Assembly: GCA_028279885.1 (NCBI GenBank)
Contig: JANQMX010000050.1
Span: 79,272-143,271, forward strand
Length of the DNA stretch: 64,000 nucleotides
Source: Rhodovibrionaceae bacterium
GTDB lineage: Bacteria; Pseudomonadota; Alphaproteobacteria; Kiloniellales; DSM-21159
Direction: 5' to 3'
Each line of letters starts with the position of its first letter. Position 1 is the stretch's first letter. Below are positions 16,838-25,904 of this stretch, one piece after another. The position numbers and the translations under genes are program-made. A model generated the notes under the pieces. That model was not told where the DNA came from, did not search any database, and saw nothing but the letters and a program-made list of their open reading frames with translations.

Positions 16838-18208
16838 TCAACGCCTCTCCTGCCGGCGCGCGTTGCGCTCGGCAATGCCGGCTATGTCGAGGGCGCGCAG
16901 CCAGCCGCTGCTGCCTTCGGGCAGAAGACGCTGAGCCCGCTCGGCGTGGGCCAAGCTTTCCCGCCAATTGCGGCGGGCCAGATGCCATTCGGCCGTCGAG
17001 ATTGCCGTCTCGCCGGTTCGCCCAAGGCGTGAGTTGGCGATGGACGAGAGACGCCAGGCTTCGGAGTTCTCGCGCTCCCGCGTTACCACGATGCTGAGGT
17101 TTTCCAAGGCCGCTTCGTCCAGCTCCGGCTGGTTGAGGGCGATCTGGACCCTCGCCAAGGCGAGATGGAGCAGCGGCTCGCGCGGCAGCAGCTCGACCGC
17201 CTTGGTATAGTCGGGCAGGGCTTCCGGGGCACGCTGGTTTTCGTAGAGGATCTGTCCGCGCAGCTCGTAGAAGTAGGGATCGTTGGGGTTTTCTTCGATC
17301 AGGCGGCCGATGCCGGCCAAGGCCTCGTCGATCTGACCGTTGCGATACGCCGAGATGGCACGGGCGTACTGGGCCGGCAGGGACTGATCGTCTTGCGGGT
17401 AGGTGCGCTTGACCTGACGGGCGGGCTCCAGGAAGCCGATCAGCTTCGCCCGCATCCGCTCGTGCAGCGCTTGCAGCCTCGGGTCCGGGGGCCGATCGCG
17501 ATAGGGAGAGTTGGCGAGCTGTTGCTCTAGGAAGGTAAGGCGGTCGCGGGTCAGCGGGTGGGTTCGCAGGTAGGGGTCCTGATTGGCCCCCAAAAGCGCC
17601 TCCTGGTTCGAGATGATCTGCATGAACTCGAGGATGCCGCGCGGGCTCATCTCGACGCTTTTGAGGTAGCTCACGGCCGCCTGGTCGGCTGCTGACTCCT
17701 GGGTCCGCGAGTAGGAGAGCAGATCTCTCAGGGCGACATCCCGCCCAGCGGAACTGATGGCGCCGGCTGCGCCGGGCTGGCCGCTGGCGAGCGCGGCGAT
17801 GATGCCGAGCGCATCGGCAGCCAGGGCTTTCAGGCCGGCTTCCCGAGACTCGTCGATAATGCGGACCGTATGGCCGCCGGCGAGGTGGCCCGATTCATGG
17901 GCGATCACCCCGATGACCTGCTCCGCCGTGTCGGATGACTGCAGCAGGCCCGTGTGAATGAACATCCGCTGCCCGGGCGTGACAAAGGCGTTGAGCTGAC
18001 GGTTGTTGATCAGGAAAACGCGTATCGCATTCGGCGAAAGGCCGGCCGACTGGAAGATCGGAGTCGAATAGATCTTGATGATGTGCTCGATTTCGGTATC
18101 GCGAATCAGGCCTTGGGCCTTGGCCGGCTTGCCGGACACGAGCACAATCGCCGCCAGCAGAAGGGCACAGACACCGATCAGAGAGGTTTTACGTAAGGTG
18201 GCGGGCAA
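16838..18208 (-). CDS. BepA-like M48 family periplasmic metalloprotease with TPR repeats
   Basis: A roughly 456-residue exported protein. A signal peptide (SLIGVCALLLAAIVLVSG...AKAQG) precedes an M48 zinc protease domain with HESGH (HExxH) and a downstream glutamate in QESAADQAAV as third ligand, then C-terminal TPR-like helices (residues about 280-450). This matches BepA/YfgC, which handles outer-membrane protein and LPS-transport assembly in the periplasm. Start: a TTG at 18208 has GAGGA 7 bases upstream; the frame is open to a TTG at 18247, which would overlap the divergent promoter. Confidence 0.9.
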   Translation of the reverse strand: MPATLRKTSLIGVCALLLAAIVLVSGKPAKAQGLIRDTEIEHIIKIYSTPIFQSAGLSPNAIRVFLINNRQLNAFVTPGQRMFIHTGLLQSSDTAEQVIGVIAHESGHLAGGHTVRIIDESREAGLKALAADALGIIAALASGQPGAAGAISSAGRDVALRDLLSYSRTQESAADQAAVSYLKSVEMSPRGILEFMQIISNQEALLGANQDPYLRTHPLTRDRLTFLEQQLANSPYRDRPPDPRLQALHERMRAKLIGFLEPARQVKRTYPQDDQSLPAQYARAISAYRNGQIDEALAGIGRLIEENPNDPYFYELRGQILYENQRAPEALPDYTKAVELLPREPLLHLALARVQIALNQPELDEAALENLSIVVTRERENSEAWRLSSIANSRLGRTGETAISTAEWHLARRNWRESLAHAERAQRLLPEGSSGWLRALDIAGIAERNARRQERR

Positions 18209-18251
18209 TCCGAGTTCCTCTTTCACTCGCTTTAAAAGTGCGGCCAAAGCC

Positions 18252-19712
18252 GTGAAATTTCAACGGTGCTTCCGGACAAAGGCGGTCTTCGCTTCGGTCT
18301 TGGCGCTGGCCGCCTGCACCAACGACCCGACGCCGGGCGACGTGATATTTGTCGAAGATTGGGCCGGCATTGTGATTGCCGATGAGCCGAATGCAACCCT
18401 GGTTGGCGAAGCAATCCTGGCCCGCAACGGTACGGCGGGCGACGCTGCGGCTGCCATGGCCTTGGCCATGACCGTCACCCTGCCTTCGCGTGTCGGGCTT
18501 GGCGGCGGAGGCGTCTGCCTTGCCTTCAGGCGTGAGGTCGACGGCGAGACGTTGGCGGATGCGATCGTCTTCACGCCGGAGCCGACACCAAGCGGGGTGG
18601 TTGTGCCCCGCATGGCCCGTGGAATTGCCGTTCTCCATGCACGGCACGGCTCCCAAATCTGGGGCGATATGGTGCAGCCGGGGGAGAACCTCGCCCGTTT
18701 CGGACATGCCGTGAGCCGTGCCTTTGCGACCGACCTGAGAGACTCCGATGAATTCGAGGCTACGCCCGACCTGCTTGCGCTCTATGCCAAGCCCGATGGC
18801 GAATGGGTGAACGAAGGCGACCGCATAGTGCAGCCTAGCCTCGCTGCGGCGCTGTCAGGCATTGGCCTGCGGGGCGGAGCCTATATGAACATGGGCGACT
18901 ATGCGCGCCGCCTGTCGAGCCAGGCCAATGCGGCCGGGTTCCCCATGACCATGGAGCAGATCCGCGGCGCCAGGCCGCAGGTTTTGGAGCCTCTTTTCAT
19001 CGAAGTGGGCCCGGACCGCATCATCCTGCCGCCGGCGCCGCTTGCCTCGGGTCAGCAAACGGCTGCCGCTTATCAACGACTCGACAACGACGGCTGGGCC
19101 GATGCCGACCTGGAAGAGCGCGTTGCCTTGGTCGAGCGCTTTCCCAAGCCTCTGTTTGCCGGCCTCAACGGCAGCGATATGGCGGCGGGCCTGGTCGTCG
19201 GCGACCGTTTTGGTGGCGCCGTCGCCTGTAGTTTCAGCCTCAACCGCCTCTTCGGCACCGGCGTGGTAGCGGGTGATACCGGGGTCCTGTTGGCGGCCCC
19301 ACCGACCATGGACCCTCAGTTTCTCTCTCTTGCGCCGGCTATCTACGCCAACTTCATCAATGTCAAAGCCAGGTTGGCTGTTTCTGCCAACGGCCCACAG
19401 GGTCCTGATCTTGCTGCAGCTGCATTGAACGATGCGGTGGATGCCCGGGCTCTGCGCTTTGCCGGGTCTGGCCTGCTTGGCGCGTCGCTTCCACAAAACC
19501 AGGAACGGGCAATAGTGCTCGGTGAGGGAGACGCGCGACAGTCGTCGATCACCAGCGAGATCAATCCACGCGATGTCGTTTCCGGCGATACCAACGCGCG
19601 GGCGTCGTTCTTCTTCTGCCCGGAAGGTTTGCGCGAAAGTGGGCCCGATGGAGACTGTGTCGCCTTGAGCGACCCACGTGGCCACGGCCTGGCTGAGATT
19701 CTGCGGAACTGA
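18252..19712 (+). CDS. Gamma-glutamyltransferase-like lipoprotein, probably without transferase activity
   Basis: A 486-residue protein of the gamma-glutamyltransferase fold (NTN hydrolase). Family signs are the large-subunit start (VIADEPNATLVGEAILARNGTAGDAAAAMAL here in part) and the small-subunit region CSFSLNRLFGTGVV. The N terminus from GTG 18252 is a lipoprotein signal with lipobox LAAC (Cys22), so it should be membrane-anchored in the periplasm. The family cleavage/nucleophile motif TTHxSVVD aligns with AAGLVVGD (Ala311-Ala312), so the catalytic threonine appears missing. It is divergent from the M48 protease gene and 14 bases upstream of an aminotransferase. Confidence 0.75.
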   Translation: MKFQRCFRTKAVFASVLALAACTNDPTPGDVIFVEDWAGIVIADEPNATLVGEAILARNGTAGDAAAAMALAMTVTLPSRVGLGGGGVCLAFRREVDGETLADAIVFTPEPTPSGVVVPRMARGIAVLHARHGSQIWGDMVQPGENLARFGHAVSRAFATDLRDSDEFEATPDLLALYAKPDGEWVNEGDRIVQPSLAAALSGIGLRGGAYMNMGDYARRLSSQANAAGFPMTMEQIRGARPQVLEPLFIEVGPDRIILPPAPLASGQQTAAAYQRLDNDGWADADLEERVALVERFPKPLFAGLNGSDMAAGLVVGDRFGGAVACSFSLNRLFGTGVVAGDTGVLLAAPPTMDPQFLSLAPAIYANFINVKARLAVSANGPQGPDLAAAALNDAVDARALRFAGSGLLGASLPQNQERAIVLGEGDARQSSITSEINPRDVVSGDTNARASFFFCPEGLRESGPDGDCVALSDPRGHGLAEILRN

Positions 19713-19726
19713 GGGGCGCGTCGCCG

Positions 19727-20875
19727 ATGGCTCTCAAGCTGGCGCGCCGCAGCGCGGTCTCTCCGTTTATTGTCATGGACGTCTTGCGGGCAGCCAATGC
19801 CCGCGCTGCCGCCGGTGCCAGCGTTCTTCATCTGGAGGTCGGGCAACCGGCGAGCGCTGCCCCGTCCTTGGTGCTTGAGGCAGCGCGGGACGCTCTGGCC
19901 GAAGAGCGACTTGGCTATACCGATGCGCTTGGTCTACCAGCGTTACGAGACCGCATCGCCGCGCATTACCAAGATAATTACGCCACTGCAGTTGATCCCG
20001 AGCGGGTCGTGGTGACAGCCGGCTCCTCGGCTGGCTTTCTGTTGAGCTTTTTGGCCGCTTTCGACCCCGGGGACCGGGTCGCTCTGGCGTCTCCGGGCTA
20101 TCCGGCCTATCGCAACATTCTGCAGACCTTAGGTCTTGAGCCGGTCCTCGTGCCCTGCGGTGCGGCGGAGCGCTTTCAACCGACCCCCGAACTGCTGGCG
20201 GCGGCCGGGCCACTCGACGGACTGATCCTTGCCAGCCCTTCCAACCCGACCGGGACCATGCTCGATCGGACGGCGTTTGCCCGGCTGGTCGATTTTTGTC
20301 GCGAGCAGGGCATTCGTCTGGTGTCGGATGAGATCTACCACGGCATCACTTTTGGGCGAGACGCGGTGACGGCGCTGGAGCTCAGCGACGATGCGATCGT
20401 CGTCAACTCCTTCTCCAAGTACTTCTCCATGACCGGCTGGCGGCTTGGTTGGCTGGTTCTGCCGCAAGACATGGTGCGCCCGGTGGAGTGCCTTGCGCAG
20501 AACCTCTTCATTTCCGCGCACAGCCTAAGCCAGCATGCCGCGCTGCGCGCCTTCGATTGTCGCGAGGAACTCGAGGGCCACGTGGCCCGCTATGCCGCGA
20601 ACCGGGCTTTGCTTCTAGAGCGTCTGCCGGCTGCGGGTTTGTCGCGCTTGGCGCCCTCTGATGGGGCCTTCTACATCTACGCGGATATCGGCGATTTGAC
20701 CAACGACAGCGCCGATTGGTGCCGTCGCGCTTTGGAAGAGACCGGCGTCGCCATGACGCCAGGGCTCGACTTCGACCCGGTGGAAGGCCATCGCTTCCTG
20801 CGGCTTTCCTTTGCGGGAGAAGAAGCGGAGATGGCCGAGGCCGTCGACCGCCTCGGCCACTGGATCAGCCGTTAG
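19727..20875 (+). CDS. Class I/II PLP-dependent aminotransferase
   Basis: A 382-residue fold-type I aminotransferase. Recognisable parts are HLEVGQPA near residue 36, the ASPSNPTGTM substrate/PLP loop, VSDEIYHGI, the PLP lysine in NSFSKYFSMTGWRLGW, and the C-terminal RLSFAGEE arginine segment. These fit the aspartate/alanine aminotransferase group, but the amino donor is not evident. It starts 14 bases after the GGT-like gene and is probably cotranscribed with it. Confidence 0.92.
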   Translation: MALKLARRSAVSPFIVMDVLRAANARAAAGASVLHLEVGQPASAAPSLVLEAARDALAEERLGYTDALGLPALRDRIAAHYQDNYATAVDPERVVVTAGSSAGFLLSFLAAFDPGDRVALASPGYPAYRNILQTLGLEPVLVPCGAAERFQPTPELLAAAGPLDGLILASPSNPTGTMLDRTAFARLVDFCREQGIRLVSDEIYHGITFGRDAVTALELSDDAIVVNSFSKYFSMTGWRLGWLVLPQDMVRPVECLAQNLFISAHSLSQHAALRAFDCREELEGHVARYAANRALLLERLPAAGLSRLAPSDGAFYIYADIGDLTNDSADWCRRALEETGVAMTPGLDFDPVEGHRFLRLSFAGEEAEMAEAVDRLGHWISR

Positions 20876-20890
20876 CTGAGCTTGTGGTTT

Positions 20891-20927
20891 CCCAAGCGCG
20901 GACACCTACCTGACGGCCGCGCTTGGG
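20891..20927. other. Hairpin between convergent aminotransferase and rne genes
   Basis: Perfect 11-bp arms (20891-20901 and 20917-20927) surround a 15-base loop. No T run follows on either strand, so it is at best a Rho-assisted or mRNA-stabilising structure at the 3' ends of the two convergent transcripts. Confidence 0.45.
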
Positions 20928-20953
20928 GAGCAACCTTGCGGGCTGTCGGAGCG

Positions 20954-23900
20954 TTAGCTGCCGAGCACCCGGTTCCACCAGCCTTTGCGGCGTGGCTTGT
21001 CGGGATCGCTGTCCTCGACGTCGGCCTGCGCCGCTGCGACGGGAGCGTCTTCGGCAGGCGAGGGGGCTGTGTCGACGTCTTCTTGACGCCGTCCATCTCC
21101 GTTGCCCGGCCCGGCAGCAACCGGCGCCTCAACGGGCTCGGCCCGCTCAGCTTCACTCTCGGCTGCCGGCGCCTCAGCCGGGGCGTCCGGCGATGCCTCT
21201 GTCTTCGTCTCGCTGGCGGCTTCATCGCTGTCTTCACGTGCGGCTGCCGCCTTGCGCGGGCGTCGGCGTCGCGACTTCGGCGCGCTCTGCTGCGGTTCCG
21301 GATGATCGGCTTCCGCGCCTTCGCTCGCCTGCGCGACTTGTTCCTCAGGGGCGGCCGCGGCGTCTTCGCTGTCGAGCAAGGCCTGCTCCTCTAAGCCCTC
21401 AGGAGCGGCACCGGCGGCATCCGCTGCCTCGACCGAACCGTCGTTTTCTCGGCGGTTGCGTCGTCGACCGCCGCGCTTGCCACGCCGCCGCCGAGAGCTC
21501 TTCTGCTCGTCGCCCTCTTCAGATCGCCCGCCTTCGGAACGCCCGCCGGCCGTCTGGCGCTCGCCTCGCTCGTCCCGCTCTTCGGCGGGGGCCGACCGGC
21601 CGCTTTGGCTGCCGCGCCGTCCGCGCCGGCGGCCACGGGCATCGTCTTGATCACCGTCTTCCTGGCGCTGTTCTCGTGACTCGATGGCAGGCGGCGCTTC
21701 GCCCTCCTCCACAACGCGAGCCAGGTTGTAATCCGATGGCGGTAAGCTGTCGTCGGCTCTAATCGTGACGCAGAGCCCGAAGCGGTCCTCGACGGAGAGC
21801 AGGTGACGGCGCTTCTCGTTGAGCAGGAAGAGCGCCACCGGGGAGGGGACTTTGATCTCCGCGTGGCCGGCGCCGTTCTTGATGGCCTCGTCCGTCAGGG
21901 CGCGCAGCACCTGAAGGCTCGAAGACTCCGGCGAACGGATGAAGCCCGTGCCGTGGCAGGTCGGGCAGGTGGACGAAGCGGTCTCGTAGATGCTGGGCCG
22001 CATGCGCTGCCGCGACATCTCAAGCAAGCCGAAGGGGCTGATGCGGCCAAGCTGAATGCGTGCCCGGTCATCCTTCATGGCCTCCTTGAGGCGCCGCTCG
22101 ACTTCGCGGTTGTGGCGCGGGTCTTCCATGTCGATGAAGTCGACGACGATCAAACCGGCGAGATCGCGCAGGCGCAGCTGGCGGGCAACCTCGTCGGCTG
22201 CTTCCAGGTTGGTGCGCAGCGCCGTTTCCTCGATGTGCCGCTCCTTGGTGGCCCGGCCCGAGTTGACGTCGATAGAGACCAGCGCCTCGGTCGGGTGGAT
22301 GACGATGTAGCCGCCCGACTTCAGCTCCACCTGGGCCTCGTGCATGGCATCGAGCTGCTCTTCGATGCCGAACTTGTGGAACAGAGGCACCTTCTCGTCG
22401 CTGTAGAGCTTCACCTTCCTGGCGTGGCTCGGCATCAGCGTCTTCATGAAGTCCTTGGCCAACTTGTAGCCGGCTTCGCCCTCGACCAGCACTTCTTCCA
22501 TGTCGCGGGCATAGAGATCGCGGATGGAGCGCTTGATCAGGTTGCCTTCCTCGTGGATGAGGGCAGGGGCGGTGGACTCGAAGGTCTTGGTCCGGATCTC
22601 ATCCCACAAGCGCATGAGGTACTCGTAGTCTCGGCGTATTTCGGCCTTGGTCCGCTGGGCACCCGCGGTGCGCACGATGACCGACATAACCTCCGGGATC
22701 TCAAGCTCGGAGAGGATTTCCTTGAGCCGGCGGCGGTCCTTCGGATTGGTGATCTTGCGGCTGATACCGCCGCCCTTGCCGGAATTCGGCATCAAAACGC
22801 AGTAGCGTCCCGCCAGCGACAGGTAGCTGGTCTGTGCCGCACCCTTGTTGCCGCGCTCTTCCTTGGTGATCTGGACCAGCAGCACCTGACGCCGCTTGAT
22901 CACTTCCTGGATCTTATAGCGCCGTAGCAGACTGGCACGGCGGCGGCGAAACTCTTCGGTCTCGTCGCCGGTCAGCGTATCGACCGAATCTTCGCTGTCG
23001 ATTTCTTCGACGTCCGCGTCCTCGCCTGACGACTCGCGCGCGCTGCGCCGCCTGGAGCCGCCGTCCTTGCCATTGCTCTCCCGTTTGGAGCGGGTGCTGC
23101 GGCGCCGGCTCGAGCGGCGCGTGCCGGAAGAGCGGCCCGACCTGCGGGACTCGCTGCCTTCCCGCTCGTCCGTGGCGGCAGGCTCGCTTGCGGCTTCGAC
23201 GGGTTCGTCGTTGTCAGCAGGCGTATCGTCGGCTGCGCCGGCATAGTCCTCTGGTTCGGCAGAGACTTTGAAGTCTTCGTCGTCGATGACGGCGGGAACG
23301 GCGCCGCCACTACTACTATCGTCGCGGCCGTCCGGTTCGTCCGCAGCCTCCTCGTCGGCATCCTCAGAAGCCGCCTCGTCGTCCGCTGCATCGGTTCCAT
23401 AGTCATCCGCCGCCGCCGTGCTCTGGACCTCGTCGTCCTCTTGGGCGTCGTCGGTCTCGGGGCCGGTCTCGGGCGGCGTTGAGGCCTGCGCCAAGTCGTC
23501 TGCAGCCTCCACCGGCTCCAGGCCAGCCTCCGCCTCGGCCGATGGCTCCTCGGCCGTTTCGTCCGTGCCTTCGTCGTTGGCAGGCCGCTTGGCAGCCTTG
23601 GCACTTCTGCCGCGGCTGGTCTTGCCGCTGCCACGCCGGCTCTTGCCTTTGGTCTTCGCTTTGCTTGAGGCCTCGTCGTCCTCGTCGATATCGCTGCTCA
23701 ACGCGGCTTCTTCGGCAAGCAGCGCCTGCCGATCGGCGATCGGAATGCGATAGTAATCGGGGTGAATTTCCGTAAAAGGCAGGAAACCGTGCCGGTTTCC
23801 ACCGTAATCGACGAAGGCGGCCTGGAGCGACGGCTCCACCCGGCTCACCTTCGCCAAGTAAATGTTGCCTTTTAGCTGTACCTTGTTGGGGTTCTCGTAA

Positions 23901-23986
23901 TCGAACTCCTCAACGCGTCCATCTTGTACCACGACAACCCGGGTCTCTTCCGGGTGGCTCGCGTCGATTAACATACGTCGCGACAT
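20954..23986 (-). CDS. rne: Ribonuclease E
   Basis: A 1010-residue endoribonuclease E/G, the core of mRNA decay and rRNA/tRNA processing. The N terminus MSRRMLIDASHPEE and an S1 domain are followed by the catalytic DNase-I-like fold with SIDVNSGRAT and VVDFIDMED (metal-binding aspartates) and the zinc link CPTCHGTG. The C terminus (about 700-1010) is a charged Arg/Glu/Ala-rich scaffold of degradosome type. Residues about 94-350 are a long acidic then Arg/Ser-rich low-complexity insertion inside the S1 domain. Start ATG 23986 agrees with homologues. Confidence 0.95.
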   Translation of the reverse strand: MSRRMLIDASHPEETRVVVVQDGRVEEFDYENPNKVQLKGNIYLAKVSRVEPSLQAAFVDYGGNRHGFLPFTEIHPDYYRIPIADRQALLAEEAALSSDIDEDDEASSKAKTKGKSRRGSGKTSRGRSAKAAKRPANDEGTDETAEEPSAEAEAGLEPVEAADDLAQASTPPETGPETDDAQEDDEVQSTAAADDYGTDAADDEAASEDADEEAADEPDGRDDSSSGGAVPAVIDDEDFKVSAEPEDYAGAADDTPADNDEPVEAASEPAATDEREGSESRRSGRSSGTRRSSRRRSTRSKRESNGKDGGSRRRSARESSGEDADVEEIDSEDSVDTLTGDETEEFRRRRASLLRRYKIQEVIKRRQVLLVQITKEERGNKGAAQTSYLSLAGRYCVLMPNSGKGGGISRKITNPKDRRRLKEILSELEIPEVMSVIVRTAGAQRTKAEIRRDYEYLMRLWDEIRTKTFESTAPALIHEEGNLIKRSIRDLYARDMEEVLVEGEAGYKLAKDFMKTLMPSHARKVKLYSDEKVPLFHKFGIEEQLDAMHEAQVELKSGGYIVIHPTEALVSIDVNSGRATKERHIEETALRTNLEAADEVARQLRLRDLAGLIVVDFIDMEDPRHNREVERRLKEAMKDDRARIQLGRISPFGLLEMSRQRMRPSIYETASSTCPTCHGTGFIRSPESSSLQVLRALTDEAIKNGAGHAEIKVPSPVALFLLNEKRRHLLSVEDRFGLCVTIRADDSLPPSDYNLARVVEEGEAPPAIESREQRQEDGDQDDARGRRRGRRGSQSGRSAPAEERDERGERQTAGGRSEGGRSEEGDEQKSSRRRRGKRGGRRRNRRENDGSVEAADAAGAAPEGLEEQALLDSEDAAAAPEEQVAQASEGAEADHPEPQQSAPKSRRRRPRKAAAAREDSDEAASETKTEASPDAPAEAPAAESEAERAEPVEAPVAAGPGNGDGRRQEDVDTAPSPAEDAPVAAAQADVEDSDPDKPRRKGWWNRVLGS

Positions 23987-24574
23987 GAGATCTGTACTCC
24001 ACACGGCGGTGCGCGAACCTGCCCGGCGGACCCGCCGAGCGGCGCGGACGCGCTGCCGCCTTGCTTTCTTGGTTGCGTTCTATTGCGCGGCTGACGATCG
24101 GTTGGTCAGTCACCTGACGCTCGTCCCCTGTCGGTTATGGGGCTGCGACCCGGAGTCGCCGCCACCGCAATGGTTGTGTCTGACAGCCAAGTCGGCTGCC
24201 GGGGTGGGCGCGATTGCCGCAATGGGGGCTGGTCGGCGCGCCTGAAACTTTTCGAGCCCGCGCAAGTGGCGCGGCGAGATCGAGAGTAACCTTCGGAAAT
24301 CGGTGAAGTTTCCCTGTTTGAAGAGGGCCAGCCGTCGTTGCTGGTGCTGGCGCCCAAGATCCTCCGACCGGATTGGACTCCAAAGGTTGGCGCGAGCATA
24401 GACAGAAACACTTTCCTAGACAACTTGCTTTCTTATGAGTGGCTGAGTGCGGGCGGTGGCCCCGGGCGGTCGGCTCGGTGCCGCCGATTGTCCGCTGTTT
24501 CAAGTGCTTGCGGCGCGCTGCTGATACAAATATTTTGCTTTCGTCAACCGTAATCGTGGTATAGCGCGCAGCAA
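23987..24574. other. Divergent intergenic region with long rne leader
   Basis: About 590 bases between the rne and amidase start codons hold no convincing gene. A strong promoter-like element reading toward rne lies at 24395-24423, predicting a leader of about 400 nucleotides. Facing the amidase, TTGCTT (24535-24540) and TATAGC (24560-24565) form a weak promoter candidate with a long 19-base spacer, which would put transcription start almost at the amidase ATG. Confidence 0.5.
24395..24423 (-). promoter_or_regulatory. Candidate sigma-70 promoter for rne
   Basis: On the minus strand TTGTCT (24418-24423) is followed after 17 bases by TATGCT (24395-24400). Both are close to the -35 and -10 consensus, with ideal spacing. 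It would start transcription near 24388, leaving a leader of about 400 nucleotides before rne. Long rne leaders mediate autoregulation in Escherichia coli; here that is inference. Confidence 0.6.
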
Positions 24575-25810
24575 ATGGCCTCGACTCAGCACACTGCGAA
24601 ATCAAACGGGCGCTTTGCCCGAGGGATTATTTGGGCTTTTGTGGCCGCCCTGGGGCTATCCGTTGCTGATGCGGGCACCAGCGTGGCTCTCGAGGTCCGG
24701 GATGTGCGCGTTGGTGAGCACAGTGACAAGACACGCTTCGTGCTCGACCTCAGCGGCGAAGCAAGCTACCGGATCTTCACCCTGGCTGATCCCTACCGGG
24801 TGGTGATCGACCTGCCGGAAGTTCGCTGGCCGGGTGAAGTGGCCAATCTGCCGCAGCGCAGCGGCGTTATCCGCGAGCTTCGCTATGGCCTGTTCACGCC
24901 GGGTACGAGCCGCGTGGTGCTCGATATCGCTGCTCCGGTCGAGATCAGTAAGGTTTTTCAACTGCCACCGGCTGAGGATTTCGGCCACAGGCTGGTCGTC
25001 GACCTGACCCAGGTCGATCGCCAGCGCTTTATGGCGGCGCGCCCAGGCAGTGCCATCCAATCGGCAACCCCGCTTCCCCTGCCGCAGACAGCCATGCTTG
25101 CGCCAAAGCGACCGCAGGACCTGCGGCCGACAGTGGTCATCGATGCCGGCCACGGGGGGGTGGACCCGGGCGCCATTGGCGTGTCGGGCACGCATGAGAA
25201 GGACTTGGCGCTGCGCTACGCGCTCTCCCTCAGAGACGCTCTCGAAGCGAATGGGCGCTATCGGGTGGTTTTGACCCGGGACAGCGACTACTTTATCCCG
25301 CTCCGTCGTCGTGTCGCCCTAGCTGAGCAGGCTGAGGGCGATCTCTTCATCTCGCTGCATGCCAACACCCATCCCTCGCGCGAGATTAAGGGGGCGTCGG
25401 TCTACACCCTGTCCGAGACCGCGTCCGACGCCGAGGCGGCCCAGCTGGCGGCCAAGGAAAACAAGGCCGATGTCATTGCCGGCGTCGATCTCAGCAATCA
25501 GAACGAGGTCGTGTCACAGATTCTCATCGATCTTGCCCAGCGGGAATCCATGAACGTTTCCAAGTCTTTCGCTAGTGAATTGGTGGGAACGTTGGGTGAA
25601 CGGGTGACTTTGTTGCGCAATACTCATCGTTTTGCCGGATTTGCCGTGCTCAAATCGGCCACCGTGCCGTCCGTCCTGGTCGAGATCGGCTACATGTCGC
25701 ACAAGCAGGAGGAGCGGCAGTTGAAGTCGCCCAAGCATCGGGCGAAGATTGTTGCCGCGATCACGGCGGCGGTAGAGCGGCATTTCGGTCAGCAGCAAGC
25801 GCGGCGCTGA
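24575..25810 (+). CDS. N-acetylmuramoyl-L-alanine amidase (AmiC-type)
   Basis: A 411-residue exported cell-wall hydrolase that cuts the amide bond between MurNAc and the stem peptide during division. A signal peptide spans about residues 1-38, an AMIN domain (residues about 40-145, DVRVGEHSDKTRFVLDLSG) targets the septum, and an Amidase_3 domain follows with zinc ligands in IDAGHGGVDPG, FISLHANT and the catalytic VEIGY glutamate. No good ribosome binding site precedes the ATG. It lies just upstream of penicillin-binding protein 1A, a common pairing downstream of rne in alphaproteobacteria. Confidence 0.93.
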   Translation: MASTQHTAKSNGRFARGIIWAFVAALGLSVADAGTSVALEVRDVRVGEHSDKTRFVLDLSGEASYRIFTLADPYRVVIDLPEVRWPGEVANLPQRSGVIRELRYGLFTPGTSRVVLDIAAPVEISKVFQLPPAEDFGHRLVVDLTQVDRQRFMAARPGSAIQSATPLPLPQTAMLAPKRPQDLRPTVVIDAGHGGVDPGAIGVSGTHEKDLALRYALSLRDALEANGRYRVVLTRDSDYFIPLRRRVALAEQAEGDLFISLHANTHPSREIKGASVYTLSETASDAEAAQLAAKENKADVIAGVDLSNQNEVVSQILIDLAQRESMNVSKSFASELVGTLGERVTLLRNTHRFAGFAVLKSATVPSVLVEIGYMSHKQEERQLKSPKHRAKIVAAITAAVERHFGQQQARR

Positions 25811-25904
25811 CACGCAAACCGCGGCAAATGGGGTAAGCGTGCTGTGCAGGGGGACCGGCTTAGCCGGGCGGCGCGGCACCTGAACAAGATTGGAGTCGGC
25901 TGAC

